In this document: positions 26,048-35,715 of the stretch, piece after piece
Layout of the letters: each line of letters opens with the position of its first letter
Position numbering within the stretch: the first letter of the stretch is position 1
Assembly (NCBI RefSeq): GCF_016342405.1
Contig: NZ_JAEINN010000002.1
Span: forward strand, 62,001-126,000
Direction: 5' to 3'
Source: Maridesulfovibrio ferrireducens
Lineage (GTDB): Bacteria > Desulfobacterota > Desulfovibrionia > Desulfovibrionales > Desulfovibrionaceae
DNA: 64,000 nt
The notes under the pieces: model-generated
Databases searched by the model: none
The model's input: only the letters and a program-made list of their open reading frames with translations
Told to the model about the DNA's origin: nothing
Program-made: the position numbers and the translations under genes

Positions 26048-26505
26048 TCCCTATCCCCTTAATCCTAAGCTTTTTAGGAGGCGGAAAAGGCAAGCTTATA
26101 GCCGTTATTGCTGTTGCCTGTCTGGTTCTCGGCACTGTTATTTATGTCAGTGTTTTGCGCGGTGAAATCTCAGATCTTAAAGTAACGGTTGCAGAACTTG
26201 AATCAGACAAAACCAAACTTGAATCAAAGCTTGCGAACGAGAAAACAAAAACGAATCTCGCAACTGCTGACAAAGACCGCTTGAATAGTGTTGTCAGCGG
26301 TTTGCAGGTTCAGGTTGAACAGGGCCGCGAGAACCACCGCAAATATATCAGGCGCCTTTCCCGCGCTCAGGAAATTGCTCGAAAAGCTGTTTCTGTAAAA
26401 CCTTCTGAAACTACTGGAGTCGTCGATGCTCAGACCAGCAATAGCACTATTGGCTTGCTTAATGACATTTTCATGCAGCCCTCGAACTCAAGTTTCGCCC
26501 GTTGA
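26044..26505 (+). CDS. Rz-like inner-membrane spanin
   Basis: This 153-aa protein has one N-terminal membrane segment (LIAVIAVACLVLGTVIYVSVL), then a long coiled-coil region (LKVTVAELESDKTKLESKLANEKTK, given in part), as in lambda Rz. Together with Rz1 it fuses the two membranes in the final lysis step. It overlaps the amidase by 4 nt and the Rz1-like frame by 80 nt. Confidence 0.85.
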   Translation: MIPIPLILSFLGGGKGKLIAVIAVACLVLGTVIYVSVLRGEISDLKVTVAELESDKTKLESKLANEKTKTNLATADKDRLNSVVSGLQVQVEQGRENHRKYIRRLSRAQEIARKAVSVKPSETTGVVDAQTSNSTIGLLNDIFMQPSNSSFAR

Positions 26506-26701
26506 AATTATCGAGGTCGTGCAGACTCTTAAAAAGTGTCCGCGCCCGAAAGTTTATGAATACAGGACGCTTAATCCGGCTGAGCATGTAGGTTCGCCGG
26601 ATAATATTGAGCGGCTTACCGGGAACGTTAACAGCCTCGACAGCTACTCAAGAGAACAGTCCGCAACCATTGATTGCTACGAAGCACAGGCAGGTAAATA
26701 G
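26426..26701 (+). CDS. Rz1-like outer-membrane spanin lipoprotein
   Basis: This 91-aa protein starts inside the Rz gene in another frame, the classic embedded Rz1 layout. The signal is AIALLACLMTFSC, a somewhat unusual lipobox. The mature part begins SPRTQVSPVE and is longer than lambda Rz1 (about 40 aa mature). An outer-membrane lipoprotein function is inferred from position and signal. Confidence 0.75.
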   Translation: MLRPAIALLACLMTFSCSPRTQVSPVEIIEVVQTLKKCPRPKVYEYRTLNPAEHVGSPDNIERLTGNVNSLDSYSREQSATIDCYEAQAGK

Positions 26702-26702
26702 A

Positions 26703-27041
26703 ATGGGTGCTGCTGAATCTCTCGACAAAGCCGCTGAAAAATCAGGCGTTGAAATCCTTTACATGAAAGAAGGAATCGACCCTTTGCCCTTTTATGCCCT
26801 GTTTGATGATTTCGGTCTGGGCTTTGTTCCAAAAGGGATTGACCCACGTTTTACACGGAATATCTCCCGCTGGGCCAGTTTTATGTTTAGCGCGTATCAC
26901 TTGCCGTCTGAGCCGGATTCAAAGGACACCATCAAGGTTAATGATGTTGTTTATATTGTGCGACAGTTCGAGCCGACATGTGTGAAAGGTAAGGCTGAAA
27001 TCTATGAAGTCTTCGCAAATACCGAGCAAAAGAGAAGCTAA
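26703..27041 (+). CDS. Head-tail connector-type protein
   Basis: This 112-aa protein lies between the lysis cassette and a basic tail protein, where head completion or neck proteins are found. Features include FYALFDDFGLGFVPKGIDP, then a beta-rich end (VNDVVYIVRQFEPT). The ATG at 26703 is chosen because a longer frame lies over Rz1. No family is firmly recognised. It overlaps the next gene by 1 nt. Confidence 0.65.
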   Translation: MGAAESLDKAAEKSGVEILYMKEGIDPLPFYALFDDFGLGFVPKGIDPRFTRNISRWASFMFSAYHLPSEPDSKDTIKVNDVVYIVRQFEPTCVKGKAEIYEVFANTEQKRS

Positions 27042-27835
27042 TGGCAAATAGACTGCATACATTACTCGCTGACGGCGAAGTCAGAATTCAAAGAAAAGAT
27101 ATTTTAGACGAGAATGGAGACAAAACAGGTAAGTTAACAGCTGGAAAGCGGTATGATTTTTTTTCAGCAGGTAAGTCCACTTTTGTTTCCATCGATAACG
27201 GAAGCGAGGTCTATCTTAAGCGTTTGTCTAAGCAATTTCCTAAAGAATTCAATCGTTCTTTGCGACATATCGGGTGGAAGATTCAGAAGTTTATTAAGGA
27301 AGGAATTAAAAAGGAAAACGTTGGCGGCCAGCCCATTGAGAGACTTCAAAAAGCTGCAAGATTTCAGAGGATGAAAACTTGGCGCATCGGTAGAAATAAA
27401 GAGTCTAAAGCTGAACTTCCTGAAAATCAGAAACGTAAAATGCGTAAAGGACGAATTTTTAAAGGTTGGCGTAAATCTGGAAAGGCAACAACCAAGCCTT
27501 ATAAAAAGCTTGGACGGGCTGTCGGATATTATCATCAGCCTGAAAAAATGCAGGTTCAAATTGGCTGGCTTGGTTATTCGGCAAGTAATGCAGGAAAGGC
27601 ATTAGCTTTAGGACAACGTCGCGGTAAATGCGACCATTGGGTTGAAGGACGGCAATTTGTCACTCCTCGTATGCGTAAGTTTTTTGCGGCAACGGGCCGC
27701 GCCTTGCCTTCAAGCACACATTATATTGAATCTCCGAAACGTCCAGTCATAGCCCCGGCTTTTAAAGTTCTTCGTCCGAAAATAGGGCGTATGGTGGAAA
27801 ATCGTATAGCTGAATATTTAAGGGAACAAAAATGA
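27041..27835 (+). CDS. Virion morphogenesis / neck protein (gpG- or gp10-like)
   Basis: This 264-aa, very basic protein (Lys/Arg-rich 80-150) resembles minor tail or HK97-gp10-type neck proteins by position, size and features (FIKEGIKKEN, YHQPEKMQVQIGWLGY, PAFKVLRPKIGRMV). It would join head and tail. Overlaps both neighbours by a few bases. Confidence 0.65.
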   Translation: MANRLHTLLADGEVRIQRKDILDENGDKTGKLTAGKRYDFFSAGKSTFVSIDNGSEVYLKRLSKQFPKEFNRSLRHIGWKIQKFIKEGIKKENVGGQPIERLQKAARFQRMKTWRIGRNKESKAELPENQKRKMRKGRIFKGWRKSGKATTKPYKKLGRAVGYYHQPEKMQVQIGWLGYSASNAGKALALGQRRGKCDHWVEGRQFVTPRMRKFFAATGRALPSSTHYIESPKRPVIAPAFKVLRPKIGRMVENRIAEYLREQK

Positions 27836-28266
27836 GTAAAACTATTCAAATCTTGCTTGAAATGTCCACGCTTTTGAAAAACTCACCGCGTATAGCTGTT
27901 TTTTGCACTGATAACGGGCTTAATCCCGTAACTGTTGAATTCCCTGCAAACGAGCAGAGTCCTATCGGTGAAGCTGATGCCCCTTGGATTGTTCTTGATC
28001 CTGAATCGGGTAGCGGAGGTTTAGGGGCAACTGAAACAGAATCCGTAATTGGGCTTTATGTCGGCGTTGTTGGCGATCCCGAAGCAGGAACCGTTTTGCT
28101 CGATGAATTCTTTACTTTGGTGCTGGATGTGCTTGTTAAAGCCGGTCTGGATATTGACCAGGTAGAATGTGAATTTGTGTTAAGTGACTCCGCACCGTTG
28201 CGGATGGTTTTTTCATCAATCGGAATCAGCAAAAGCCGTTCTCTTGGACGGGATAACATAATTTAA
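27832..28266 (+). CDS. Tail completion / tail terminator-like protein
   Basis: This 144-aa protein precedes the tail tube gene, the usual site of the tail terminator. It has an acidic middle (WIVLDPESGSGGLG) and a beta-rich end. The assignment rests on position, length and order only. Its start overlaps the previous stop. Confidence 0.6.
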   Translation: MSKTIQILLEMSTLLKNSPRIAVFCTDNGLNPVTVEFPANEQSPIGEADAPWIVLDPESGSGGLGATETESVIGLYVGVVGDPEAGTVLLDEFFTLVLDVLVKAGLDIDQVECEFVLSDSAPLRMVFSSIGISKSRSLGRDNII

Positions 28267-28281
28267 AAGGAGTATTGAGTC

Positions 28282-29712
28282 ATGGCAACTGCAACACAGG
28301 CAAGAGGTTACAAAGGGAAAGTGCGGATGATGTTTGAATCCGAGTATGGAGTTTTGCCCGCTGATCCGAAAGCGCACTTGCTGCCGATCAGCTCCGAAGG
28401 GTTGGACGGTGGCCGCAGTCAGAACCAGAAAACTACTTTGACGGGTAAAAGATCACCCGGCAGATCCTTTGCCGGAAATATGGACGTATCCGGCCCCTTG
28501 GCTCCAGATGCCAACGTTCACGCTACTGGTATTTTGTTGAAAGCTCTTTGCGGTAATCCTGTGACTACCGCGATTAATGACGTTTTGAATATTTCAGGTT
28601 CTGCGGAAGATCTCGGAGCCGGTTACGTTAAAATCTTGTGTGCTGGTCACGGCTTCCGTCCTTTTACTCAGATTACAATCAGCGGATCAACCAATTATGA
28701 TGGTATCTATCTGGTTGATCCAAAATCAGGCGCGGATGATCTGGTTATCGAAGCTTTTTACAACGCAGAAGACTTTGCAGGAACCGAAACCGTAAGGCGC
28801 GGGGCGCATCGTAAACTTGATGCAGTTGCTGCAGTGGACAAAGGTGACGGTTTGGTCGGGCTTGCTTGCTCCGGGCATGGTTATCTCGCCGGATCTGTAA
28901 TAACTGTCACGGGTTCAACAGGGTATGATGCGCAATATGTGGTTAATTTTGCATCAAGTGTGAATGAAATTGTTGTTGAAAAAGCTTACGCAGCGGAAGT
29001 TTTTGACGGGACTGAAACGGTTTCCCCTAAATACTTCACCCATTTGTTTAAGCTTTTGGATGAACAGCCCAGTTTTGCCCTTGAATGCGAAGTTCCGCTT
29101 GATGGAGCAACAGATAATGAAGCTTTTACCCTTTTCGAAGGTTGCAAGGTTTCGTCTTTTTCTTGTTCAAGTTCCGGTGACAGTCAATTTAATTTTTCGA
29201 TTGATGTAGCCGGTGCAAATAAAAGATTACTCGCCATTTCAGCTGCTAAAACCACCGAAGAATTCCCCGATTTTGATTTTAAAAACGCTGACAGTGATTT
29301 GATTCTGAACGGTGAATATCTAACTTCGGTTACCAGCTCCTCTGTTCAAATCAGTACAAATCTCGATACTTCCGCAGGTTATGTAAAAGGCTCTAAAGGC
29401 GTCCGCAAGTCCATGCCCGAAGGAGCCCCTGGAGTCTCCGGCTCTCTGACAGCCCATTACAAAAGTACAGCATTGCTGAAAAAGGCGGCTGGTGAAGTTG
29501 AAATGGATTATTCCATGGGATTTGTAACGGGTGCTAACCAGCTGACTTTGAATTTCCCGCAGTGCTTGATTTCTGAATCCGGCTCTACTCCGAAACTGTC
29601 CGGCCCGCAGGGTATTGTGGTTGAACTCCAGCTCAGCGGTTTTGAAGATCATAACGAATACGGAACTTGCTTTTATGCCGAACTCATCAACGGTGTATCC
29701 AGCTACACATAA
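28282..29712 (+). CDS. Major tail tube protein
   Basis: This 476-aa protein is the probable tail tube subunit. It opens MATATQARGYKGKVRMMFE with a strong AAAAGGAG ribosome-binding site, as expected for a highly expressed gene. Two similar segments (SGSAEDLGAGYVKILCAGHG and AVDKGDGLVGLACSGHG, each then TIT/TVTGSTxYD) form a tandem beta domain between residues 95 and 250, an insertion probably displayed on the tube. The C-terminal half (GEVEMDYSMGFVTG) is tube-like. Confidence 0.85.
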   Translation: MATATQARGYKGKVRMMFESEYGVLPADPKAHLLPISSEGLDGGRSQNQKTTLTGKRSPGRSFAGNMDVSGPLAPDANVHATGILLKALCGNPVTTAINDVLNISGSAEDLGAGYVKILCAGHGFRPFTQITISGSTNYDGIYLVDPKSGADDLVIEAFYNAEDFAGTETVRRGAHRKLDAVAAVDKGDGLVGLACSGHGYLAGSVITVTGSTGYDAQYVVNFASSVNEIVVEKAYAAEVFDGTETVSPKYFTHLFKLLDEQPSFALECEVPLDGATDNEAFTLFEGCKVSSFSCSSSGDSQFNFSIDVAGANKRLLAISAAKTTEEFPDFDFKNADSDLILNGEYLTSVTSSSVQISTNLDTSAGYVKGSKGVRKSMPEGAPGVSGSLTAHYKSTALLKKAAGEVEMDYSMGFVTGANQLTLNFPQCLISESGSTPKLSGPQGIVVELQLSGFEDHNEYGTCFYAELINGVSSYT

Positions 29713-29769
29713 GCTTAAGCTTTAATTTTAGTTTTGAAATTTATAAACCAATAACTAACGAGAAATATA

Positions 29770-30126
29770 ATGAATTTTACTTTGCCAAGCGGCCTTAAAG
29801 TTGTTTTGAAATCCCTGTCCCGTAAAAAAGCAAAAGAACTCAATCAGCTTAAAAAGCTGACTATGAAGCTCATGAGAAAAGTAGACTCAAAAGATGAAGC
29901 AGTTGCAGAAAAAGCGGCTGAAGATCTGTTTGAATTGAACGGAGCTGAAAAACGTGCAGAACTTATCTTGGGACTTTATCCCGACCTTGCCGCCAATGAT
30001 GACATGGATCAGCGCGATTTGCTGATGCTTATGACTGTTACCGAAGATTACACCAACAACGTCCCCGAGGCAGTAATAAAAAACTTGTCGAGGTCTGGAA
30101 GTCCGGCTCAGACCTCGACCGAATAA
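29770..30126 (+). CDS. Tail assembly chaperone, G-type
   Basis: This 118-aa protein (MNFTLPSGLKVVLKSLSRKKAKEL) lies between tail tube and tape measure, where lambda has gpG. It is helical and acidic, the usual character of the first chaperone. It ends in the zero frame after a slippery heptamer at 30078-30084, so a fraction of ribosomes are expected to make the longer GT-type product (29770-30416). Confidence 0.88.
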   Translation: MNFTLPSGLKVVLKSLSRKKAKELNQLKKLTMKLMRKVDSKDEAVAEKAAEDLFELNGAEKRAELILGLYPDLAANDDMDQRDLLMLMTVTEDYTNNVPEAVIKNLSRSGSPAQTSTE

Positions 30127-30416
30127 CGTATTGTAAAAGCTGTAGTTCCCAAAATAAGGGTTGCCCACCTTGCAAGGATTGCGACTGGGCAACCCCTGAA
30201 CTGCTGGACGAAAATCAGGATATTTTTGATTTGCTCCGGCTTTGTTCGAATCAAGTGCGTGTGGGGTTCGGTGGTGTTTACGGGTTTGATCTTCCGGCTA
30301 TTTTTGCAGTGGCGGATCGGATGGAAATCGAACTCGGTTGGCGGGAAATGTTAAAAATCAAAGCTGTTGAATCGGCTATGACTGAGCGGTCATCTACGGA
30401 TAAGGATGCAGAATAG
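29770..30416 (+). CDS. Tail assembly chaperone, GT-type frameshift product
   Basis: A -1 shift on A AAA AAC at 30078-30084 joins the G frame to an open frame ending at 30416, giving about 215 aa. The extension reads KLVEVWKSGSDLDRITYCKS, then contains Cys clusters (CKSC, CPPCKDC) that could bind zinc, then FDLPAIFAVADR. No ribosome-binding site or start codon fits an independent gene for this frame: it is open from upstream of the slip site. The end overlaps the tape-measure start (TAGTG). This is the arrangement of lambda G-GT. Confidence 0.85.
30078..30084 (+). promoter_or_regulatory. Programmed -1 frameshift site A AAA AAC
   Basis: The heptamer matches the canonical X XXY YYZ pattern in the zero frame (atA AAA AAC). 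It lies 42 nt before the zero-frame stop and exactly at the point where the -1 frame becomes the one encoding the T domain. Confidence 0.85.
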
Positions 30417-33400
30417 TGGCAGATAATCATACTCGAATTATAGTTTCCGCCAAAGATGAAGCCTCGAAAGTATTCCAGCGTGCCGGAATGGAGGCCGAAG
30501 GGTTGAGCCGCCGCGTGTCGCATCTTTCCGGTGTGATGGGCGGTCTTGCCGCTCTCGGTGGAATTTCTGCCGTAGGGCTTTCTGTTTCTGAGGCTATGGG
30601 ACAGTTCGGACAGTTTGAAACAGCTTTGACCGATATGTCCAAGGTCACGAATCGCGATCTCGGCGAAATTCGCGGAGAGATCGAATCAATTAATCCCGCG
30701 CTCGGTTCATCAACGGAACTGATGCGCGGGTATTATCAAGTTATATCCGCTGGGGTAACTGATCCTAAAAAGTCTCTGGACCTGCTGACCGTCGCTTCCC
30801 GCGCTTCACAGGCCGCGCATGTTTCGCAATCTGAAACAATCAAAGCCCTGACAAAAGTTATGGCTGGTTTCGGTGACGAACTCGGCAACGCAACCGAAGC
30901 AAGTGACCTGCTCTTTGCTATGGAACGGCAAGGTCAAACCAGCTTTCAAGAACTGGTTCCGGTAATCGGCGACCTTGCCAATCTCTCGCATGAGGCTTCG
31001 GTTTCCACTTCCGCACTCGGCGGAGCAATGGCCCTGCTGACTCAGACCTCCGGTTCAACGGCAGAAGCGGCCACAAAATACAAGGCCCTGCTTATCGGCA
31101 TGGTCAAGCCGACAACGGATATGGCTGAGGCTTTTGAAGCTTTGGGCTACAAGTCCGGTAATGCGCTGATTGAAGATAAAGGGCTGGTCGAATCTCTGCG
31201 GATGCTCAAAGAGTACGCCGATAAATCCGGCGTCAGCATGACTTCCCTTTTCGGAAGTGCTGAGGCTTTCATGGGTGTTTCCGCGCTGCTTGCGAATGGC
31301 GGCAAAACCTTTGCGGATAATATCCGCGACATGGGCAAGGCGGCTGGTTCCACTGAAAAAGCTTTTAAAAAGTGGGGCAAGACTCGGGACGCTGTTCAGA
31401 AGAAATTCGGGAATGTCTCCAATAATGTTCTTATGACTTTCGGGGGCGCATTTGCCCCTGAATTTACTGAAGGTCTTGATTCTGTTTCTGACTGGGTTGC
31501 TGGGCATGGGGATGAAATTCAGGATTGGGCTAAATCAACCGGCGAAGCTGTTGCTTCCGCATCGGACACAATCGCTACTGAATTTTCAATTCTCAAAAGC
31601 GGATATGATGCCTTGCCGGAATGGATGCAGGGCGCTGGACTTTTGGGGGCCTTTCTTTTTGGTAAGAAAGGTTTGGTTATGCTTACCGCCGCTACACATT
31701 TGGCGGGAACTTTTTCGAACATGGGTCAGGGATATGAGGCATATGCAAACGGCGAATTAAGTTTCAGTGATTTTGCAACTATGAATTCAGGGGAATTGTC
31801 CGATTTTCTTAAAAATAGAAATCCGTTGGATTCTTTGAACGCAGAATTGAAAGCTCTGGAAAGTAAACAGGCTGGTTATGTTTATCAGGATGAAAAAGAT
31901 TCTTTTAATGGCGAAATTGCAGAGATTAAAAAACAGATTGTAGAGGAATATAGCAAAGCTGCTAAAAAAATTGACTCCAGCGGTGATGCCGCCGCACTTG
32001 CGAGGGCTGCTGGAATTACTCCCGGTGATATAAAGCCTAAGCCTTTTGTTTCAGAGTCAAATACAATTCCTGTCGGTGCTGGTTCCGGCGGTGGCAAAGC
32101 CAAAGAAGACAAAAAAGCCTTGTGGCAGGATGAAGACGATCTTGCAAAACGCCGCATAGCCAATTCAAAGAAAATTTCTGATGCTTGGGCCAAACGATCC
32201 GGCCGGGATGTTCAATCTGAACTTAAGCAGTTTGAAGCGTCTGAAAAAGAAAAGCTGCGGATAACAAAAGATTTTAACCAGGACTATGCAGAACTCACGG
32301 GAAACAGCTACGAATTTGAAAAAACCGCTATCAAGGCTCAGGTCAAGGCGTGGGAAAAAGCCGGAGTTGATAAAATACAGCTCGCCAACTGGGAGCTGAT
32401 CAGCCTTGAAAAACTGGAAAAAGAACATACTGCAGACGTTAAAGCTGAGAACAAAAAACGGATAGCAGACGCTAAGAAAACCGCGCGTGAAGAGCTGCTT
32501 GCCCGTAATAATTTTTTTGAAGGGATGAAAGCCGGATTTCAAGACGTATTAGACGCAGAAAAGAACTGGGCTGAACGCGGAATTGATATTGCGAACAGCT
32601 TTTCTACATCCTCGAAAGCGGCTCTCGGAGATTTGGGTTTTGATGCCATGATGGGCCAGATGAAAAGCTTTTCCGATTACTGGTCGACATTCTGGGGCGG
32701 TCTTGCCCGATCTATTTCGAATCACCTTGCTGACCTCGCCGTTAATAAAGGTCTGGACATGCTGATGTCCATGGGCGGCGGCTTGTTTGACATGGCTGGT
32801 TCGTTCCTGTCGAACGTCTGGCATACTGGGAATATGCGGCTCGGTGCTGATGAAGTTGCTTCCATTTTGCAAGAGGGTGAAATGGTTATCCCTGCGAGAC
32901 AGGCAGAAGTGATTCGTCAATCTGTCGGTTCTGACGGCATGAGCAAGGGTGCTTTTTTCGATTCTGTTGTTGACCGTGTTTCTGTCGGTTCAAGCTCAAT
33001 TTTCGATACGATAAACAATAGTCAGCGTGATGTTTACGGAAAGCACATGCTTAATTCTGCTTTAATGGCAACTGGTACGGGTTTATTTAACGGTTATTCA
33101 AATTGGCAGACAGTAGGACAGCAAGGGAAGGCTCTACAAGATGCGGGGCTGCCTGTAACTCAAAGCGCGATCGATAACCTTAAATGGAGTTCCGCTTTAG
33201 GCGGTCTGGCTAGTAGCTTCTTTCCTAGCTTTGCAGGGAACATGTTCAGCAGTTTCGGTAATCAGGCTCTTGGTATGAATGACGATGCTTACAGCATCGC
33301 TGGAATAGATTTTTCATCTTCTACAGTCGGGAATGCTATCGGGGCTGTTGTTGGTGCAGTTTTGGGCGGACCTGTTGGCTCTGTTGTTTCGGGTGCTATG

Positions 33401-34570
33401 TCTCCTGTTTTTTCTCTTGCAGTTTCCGGCATAACTGATCTTTTGGGACTGAGAAGAGAAGAAACTCTGCGTGATTCAGTTGAGGATAAATTTGGTGAAA
33501 TAACAGGTCGTTTAGCTTTTCAATCTTTCGGTAAACAATATGCTTCGGTTCCTTCCTTGGCAGGATATTATCAAGAAAAGTTTGATCTGCAATCACCTGA
33601 ACACAAGGCGATGCTAGCGAGTATTAACCCTGTTACTTATCCAGAACAAATCGTTTTAGAAAAAATTAACGCTAAGATTGAAGAACTTAAGGCCGCGAAT
33701 GCAGCCGGTGCACCTGAGTTAGCTTTTACTAGTTATCATAACTTTGGAACTGCATATCGGGATGCCGCATGGGAAAAGGGCGGTATCGATAAAGTTAATG
33801 CGGCTGAGGCTATTGCGCGTGATATGGGATTTGCTTCATATGAAAGTCGTGAAATGGCGGCCAAAGCTCTTGGTCGTGGGCTGACATATGAAGATTATTA
33901 TTACACCCCATTAGGCACGCGTGTTGACGTAAATTCCGTTGAAAATCCCGATTCCGCACTCGGCAGGGCTTATGCTGATGCTATTGCTGCTGGAAGAATC
34001 GCTCAGGGCTATCAGTTTGGTGATGGGCTGAGCGGTGATAGAGGCGGTCTTGGTGGGCTTGGCGGATTTGGCGGTTATACGGGGGTTGGTGATTATGGTT
34101 TAGGCTCTGCGGTTGATTTTGGTAATGCTATGCAGGATTACGCCGATTCCTTAGGCTCTGGCGGCTCTGATCGATCTGACAGGTCGAGCGGAGGCACTGG
34201 GTCAGGAAATGCAGGCGGGGCAAGTGGTTCTTCTGGCATAGGTCGCCGTTTTGGTGGCCGTGTAGATGCTGGCGGCGAATATGTCTGGCAGGAAGCCGGA
34301 CTACCAGGTGAAGCCTTTTTTCCTAAAACTGACGGCTTTGTCCTTTCACACGAAGATACAAGCCAGATGATTAACGCGTTGCAGTCTATAGTTAACGCTC
34401 AAAAGTCCGGTACCTCTCCCGTTGCCGCATCCGGTGGCGGCGAATCTACGCTTGTTCTCAATCTGCATATTGACGGTCATCAAATAGCAACTGCTATTGT
34501 GCCTGCCCTCCGCGAACTATCAGAAAACGGTGTTCAGTTTGTACGCAATGACACTTTGATAGGGGGCTAA
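30416..34570 (+). CDS. Tail tape measure protein
   Basis: This 1384-aa protein determines tail length (about 0.15 nm per residue gives roughly 200 nm, from general knowledge). The N-terminal TP901-like region (residues 20-310) is recognisable: AGMEAEGLSRRVSHLSGVMG and LLTVASRASQAAHVSQSETI. A hydrophobic middle is followed by coiled coils (590-720) and Gly-rich segments near 1200-1270. The end has GGEYVWQEAGLPGEAFFPKT, typical of tape measures. A GTG overlaps the previous stop (TAGTG). Confidence 0.95.
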   Translation: MADNHTRIIVSAKDEASKVFQRAGMEAEGLSRRVSHLSGVMGGLAALGGISAVGLSVSEAMGQFGQFETALTDMSKVTNRDLGEIRGEIESINPALGSSTELMRGYYQVISAGVTDPKKSLDLLTVASRASQAAHVSQSETIKALTKVMAGFGDELGNATEASDLLFAMERQGQTSFQELVPVIGDLANLSHEASVSTSALGGAMALLTQTSGSTAEAATKYKALLIGMVKPTTDMAEAFEALGYKSGNALIEDKGLVESLRMLKEYADKSGVSMTSLFGSAEAFMGVSALLANGGKTFADNIRDMGKAAGSTEKAFKKWGKTRDAVQKKFGNVSNNVLMTFGGAFAPEFTEGLDSVSDWVAGHGDEIQDWAKSTGEAVASASDTIATEFSILKSGYDALPEWMQGAGLLGAFLFGKKGLVMLTAATHLAGTFSNMGQGYEAYANGELSFSDFATMNSGELSDFLKNRNPLDSLNAELKALESKQAGYVYQDEKDSFNGEIAEIKKQIVEEYSKAAKKIDSSGDAAALARAAGITPGDIKPKPFVSESNTIPVGAGSGGGKAKEDKKALWQDEDDLAKRRIANSKKISDAWAKRSGRDVQSELKQFEASEKEKLRITKDFNQDYAELTGNSYEFEKTAIKAQVKAWEKAGVDKIQLANWELISLEKLEKEHTADVKAENKKRIADAKKTAREELLARNNFFEGMKAGFQDVLDAEKNWAERGIDIANSFSTSSKAALGDLGFDAMMGQMKSFSDYWSTFWGGLARSISNHLADLAVNKGLDMLMSMGGGLFDMAGSFLSNVWHTGNMRLGADEVASILQEGEMVIPARQAEVIRQSVGSDGMSKGAFFDSVVDRVSVGSSSIFDTINNSQRDVYGKHMLNSALMATGTGLFNGYSNWQTVGQQGKALQDAGLPVTQSAIDNLKWSSALGGLASSFFPSFAGNMFSSFGNQALGMNDDAYSIAGIDFSSSTVGNAIGAVVGAVLGGPVGSVVSGAMSPVFSLAVSGITDLLGLRREETLRDSVEDKFGEITGRLAFQSFGKQYASVPSLAGYYQEKFDLQSPEHKAMLASINPVTYPEQIVLEKINAKIEELKAANAAGAPELAFTSYHNFGTAYRDAAWEKGGIDKVNAAEAIARDMGFASYESREMAAKALGRGLTYEDYYYTPLGTRVDVNSVENPDSALGRAYADAIAAGRIAQGYQFGDGLSGDRGGLGGLGGFGGYTGVGDYGLGSAVDFGNAMQDYADSLGSGGSDRSDRSSGGTGSGNAGGASGSSGIGRRFGGRVDAGGEYVWQEAGLPGEAFFPKTDGFVLSHEDTSQMINALQSIVNAQKSGTSPVAASGGGESTLVLNLHIDGHQIATAIVPALRELSENGVQFVRNDTLIGG

Positions 34571-34572
34571 TT

Positions 34573-35715
34573 ATGAGCTGGGAAACTTTTGCTGCTAAAC
34601 CTCGTTCGATTAAGATTTATACTGCTGAAATATCTGTCGCTGATCCTGCTAATCCTACGGCTGAGCGCGAAGTTTTGCGCTTTTCGTCCGATGGAATTGA
34701 TCCTGCTTTGTCTGCGCTTCCATATTCTCCGTGCATCGCGAGCTTGCCGACTTTTACGCGCTCTTTGCAGTCCATGACATACGGCCGCACGACTGCGGCT
34801 TTCGGTAATATGGTTTTGCTGACTGGCGGCGGTCATCTTGATTCGTTTATCCATGATTATATTTTTGCGGGTGCGCCTGTGGTGATCAAATCCGGCTTTG
34901 ACGGGCTGGATGTTTCGGAATTCAAAGAAATCTTTTCCGGCAGAGTCACGGACGCACCGACATGGAATGACACAAAGCTGACGCTTTCGCTTGCGGACGG
35001 TGTGCGCGATCTGCTCGACCATAAGCTGACTGAGCAGACATTAAGCGGGGTTCTGCCGACTGTTGTTTCCGGCCTGCTCGATGCGGCAGGGATTACAGCC
35101 GATAAGCGTGATTCTGCAATGTGGGACGCTTGGAAAGCTGAGAATAATTTTTCGATCTGGCTTCCGATTTCCGCGAACCAGACACTCGGAAACGTGCTGG
35201 ATTTACTGCTTTCACCCCTCGCGAGTTGGTATACTTTTGACCGATCCGGCCTTTTCCGCATTGCGACATTTGCCGGACCTGAAGCAGAAGCCGTTCCAGT
35301 GCTGGAATTGACGGATTTAGAACTGACTAAATTTTCTGAAAAGAATCACGGAAAACATACGTGGAAAGTGGTTGTAACTTATTACACTGCCACCGGAGCC
35401 AGTTCCACCACTGCGGAAACCAGCTGGGAAGATTCGACAATTAAGGATTTAAACCCCGTTGCGGTCGAAATGAGCAAAAACACGGTGCTGACTGCGCTTG
35501 CTGATGCAAACACTGTTCGGGACCGTTGGAAAGAGCTTTTCTTTGTTCGGCGGCTGGTGGCTACGGCAGTGGCAAAGACTCGGTTGTTCGGTGTGAATAT
35601 GGGCGACCATGTTCATATTTTTCGCGACCGGCTGAATATTAATGACATGTACCGGGTGACTAAAATTATTGATAACGCGACTAAAAACAGTGTGACTCTG
35701 GAGTTGATGCGATGA
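34573..35715 (+). CDS. Tail tip / baseplate hub-like protein
   Basis: This 380-aa protein lies between tape measure and fibre. Its beta-rich composition and the closing segment (FGVNMGDHVHIFRDRLNINDMYRVTKIIDN) fit distal tail or hub proteins. LLTGGGHLDSFIHDYIFAG and VKS-like strands suggest a DUF2163-like or hub domain. The assignment is by order and fold impression. It overlaps the next gene by 4 nt. Confidence 0.7.
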   Translation: MSWETFAAKPRSIKIYTAEISVADPANPTAEREVLRFSSDGIDPALSALPYSPCIASLPTFTRSLQSMTYGRTTAAFGNMVLLTGGGHLDSFIHDYIFAGAPVVIKSGFDGLDVSEFKEIFSGRVTDAPTWNDTKLTLSLADGVRDLLDHKLTEQTLSGVLPTVVSGLLDAAGITADKRDSAMWDAWKAENNFSIWLPISANQTLGNVLDLLLSPLASWYTFDRSGLFRIATFAGPEAEAVPVLELTDLELTKFSEKNHGKHTWKVVVTYYTATGASSTTAETSWEDSTIKDLNPVAVEMSKNTVLTALADANTVRDRWKELFFVRRLVATAVAKTRLFGVNMGDHVHIFRDRLNINDMYRVTKIIDNATKNSVTLELMR

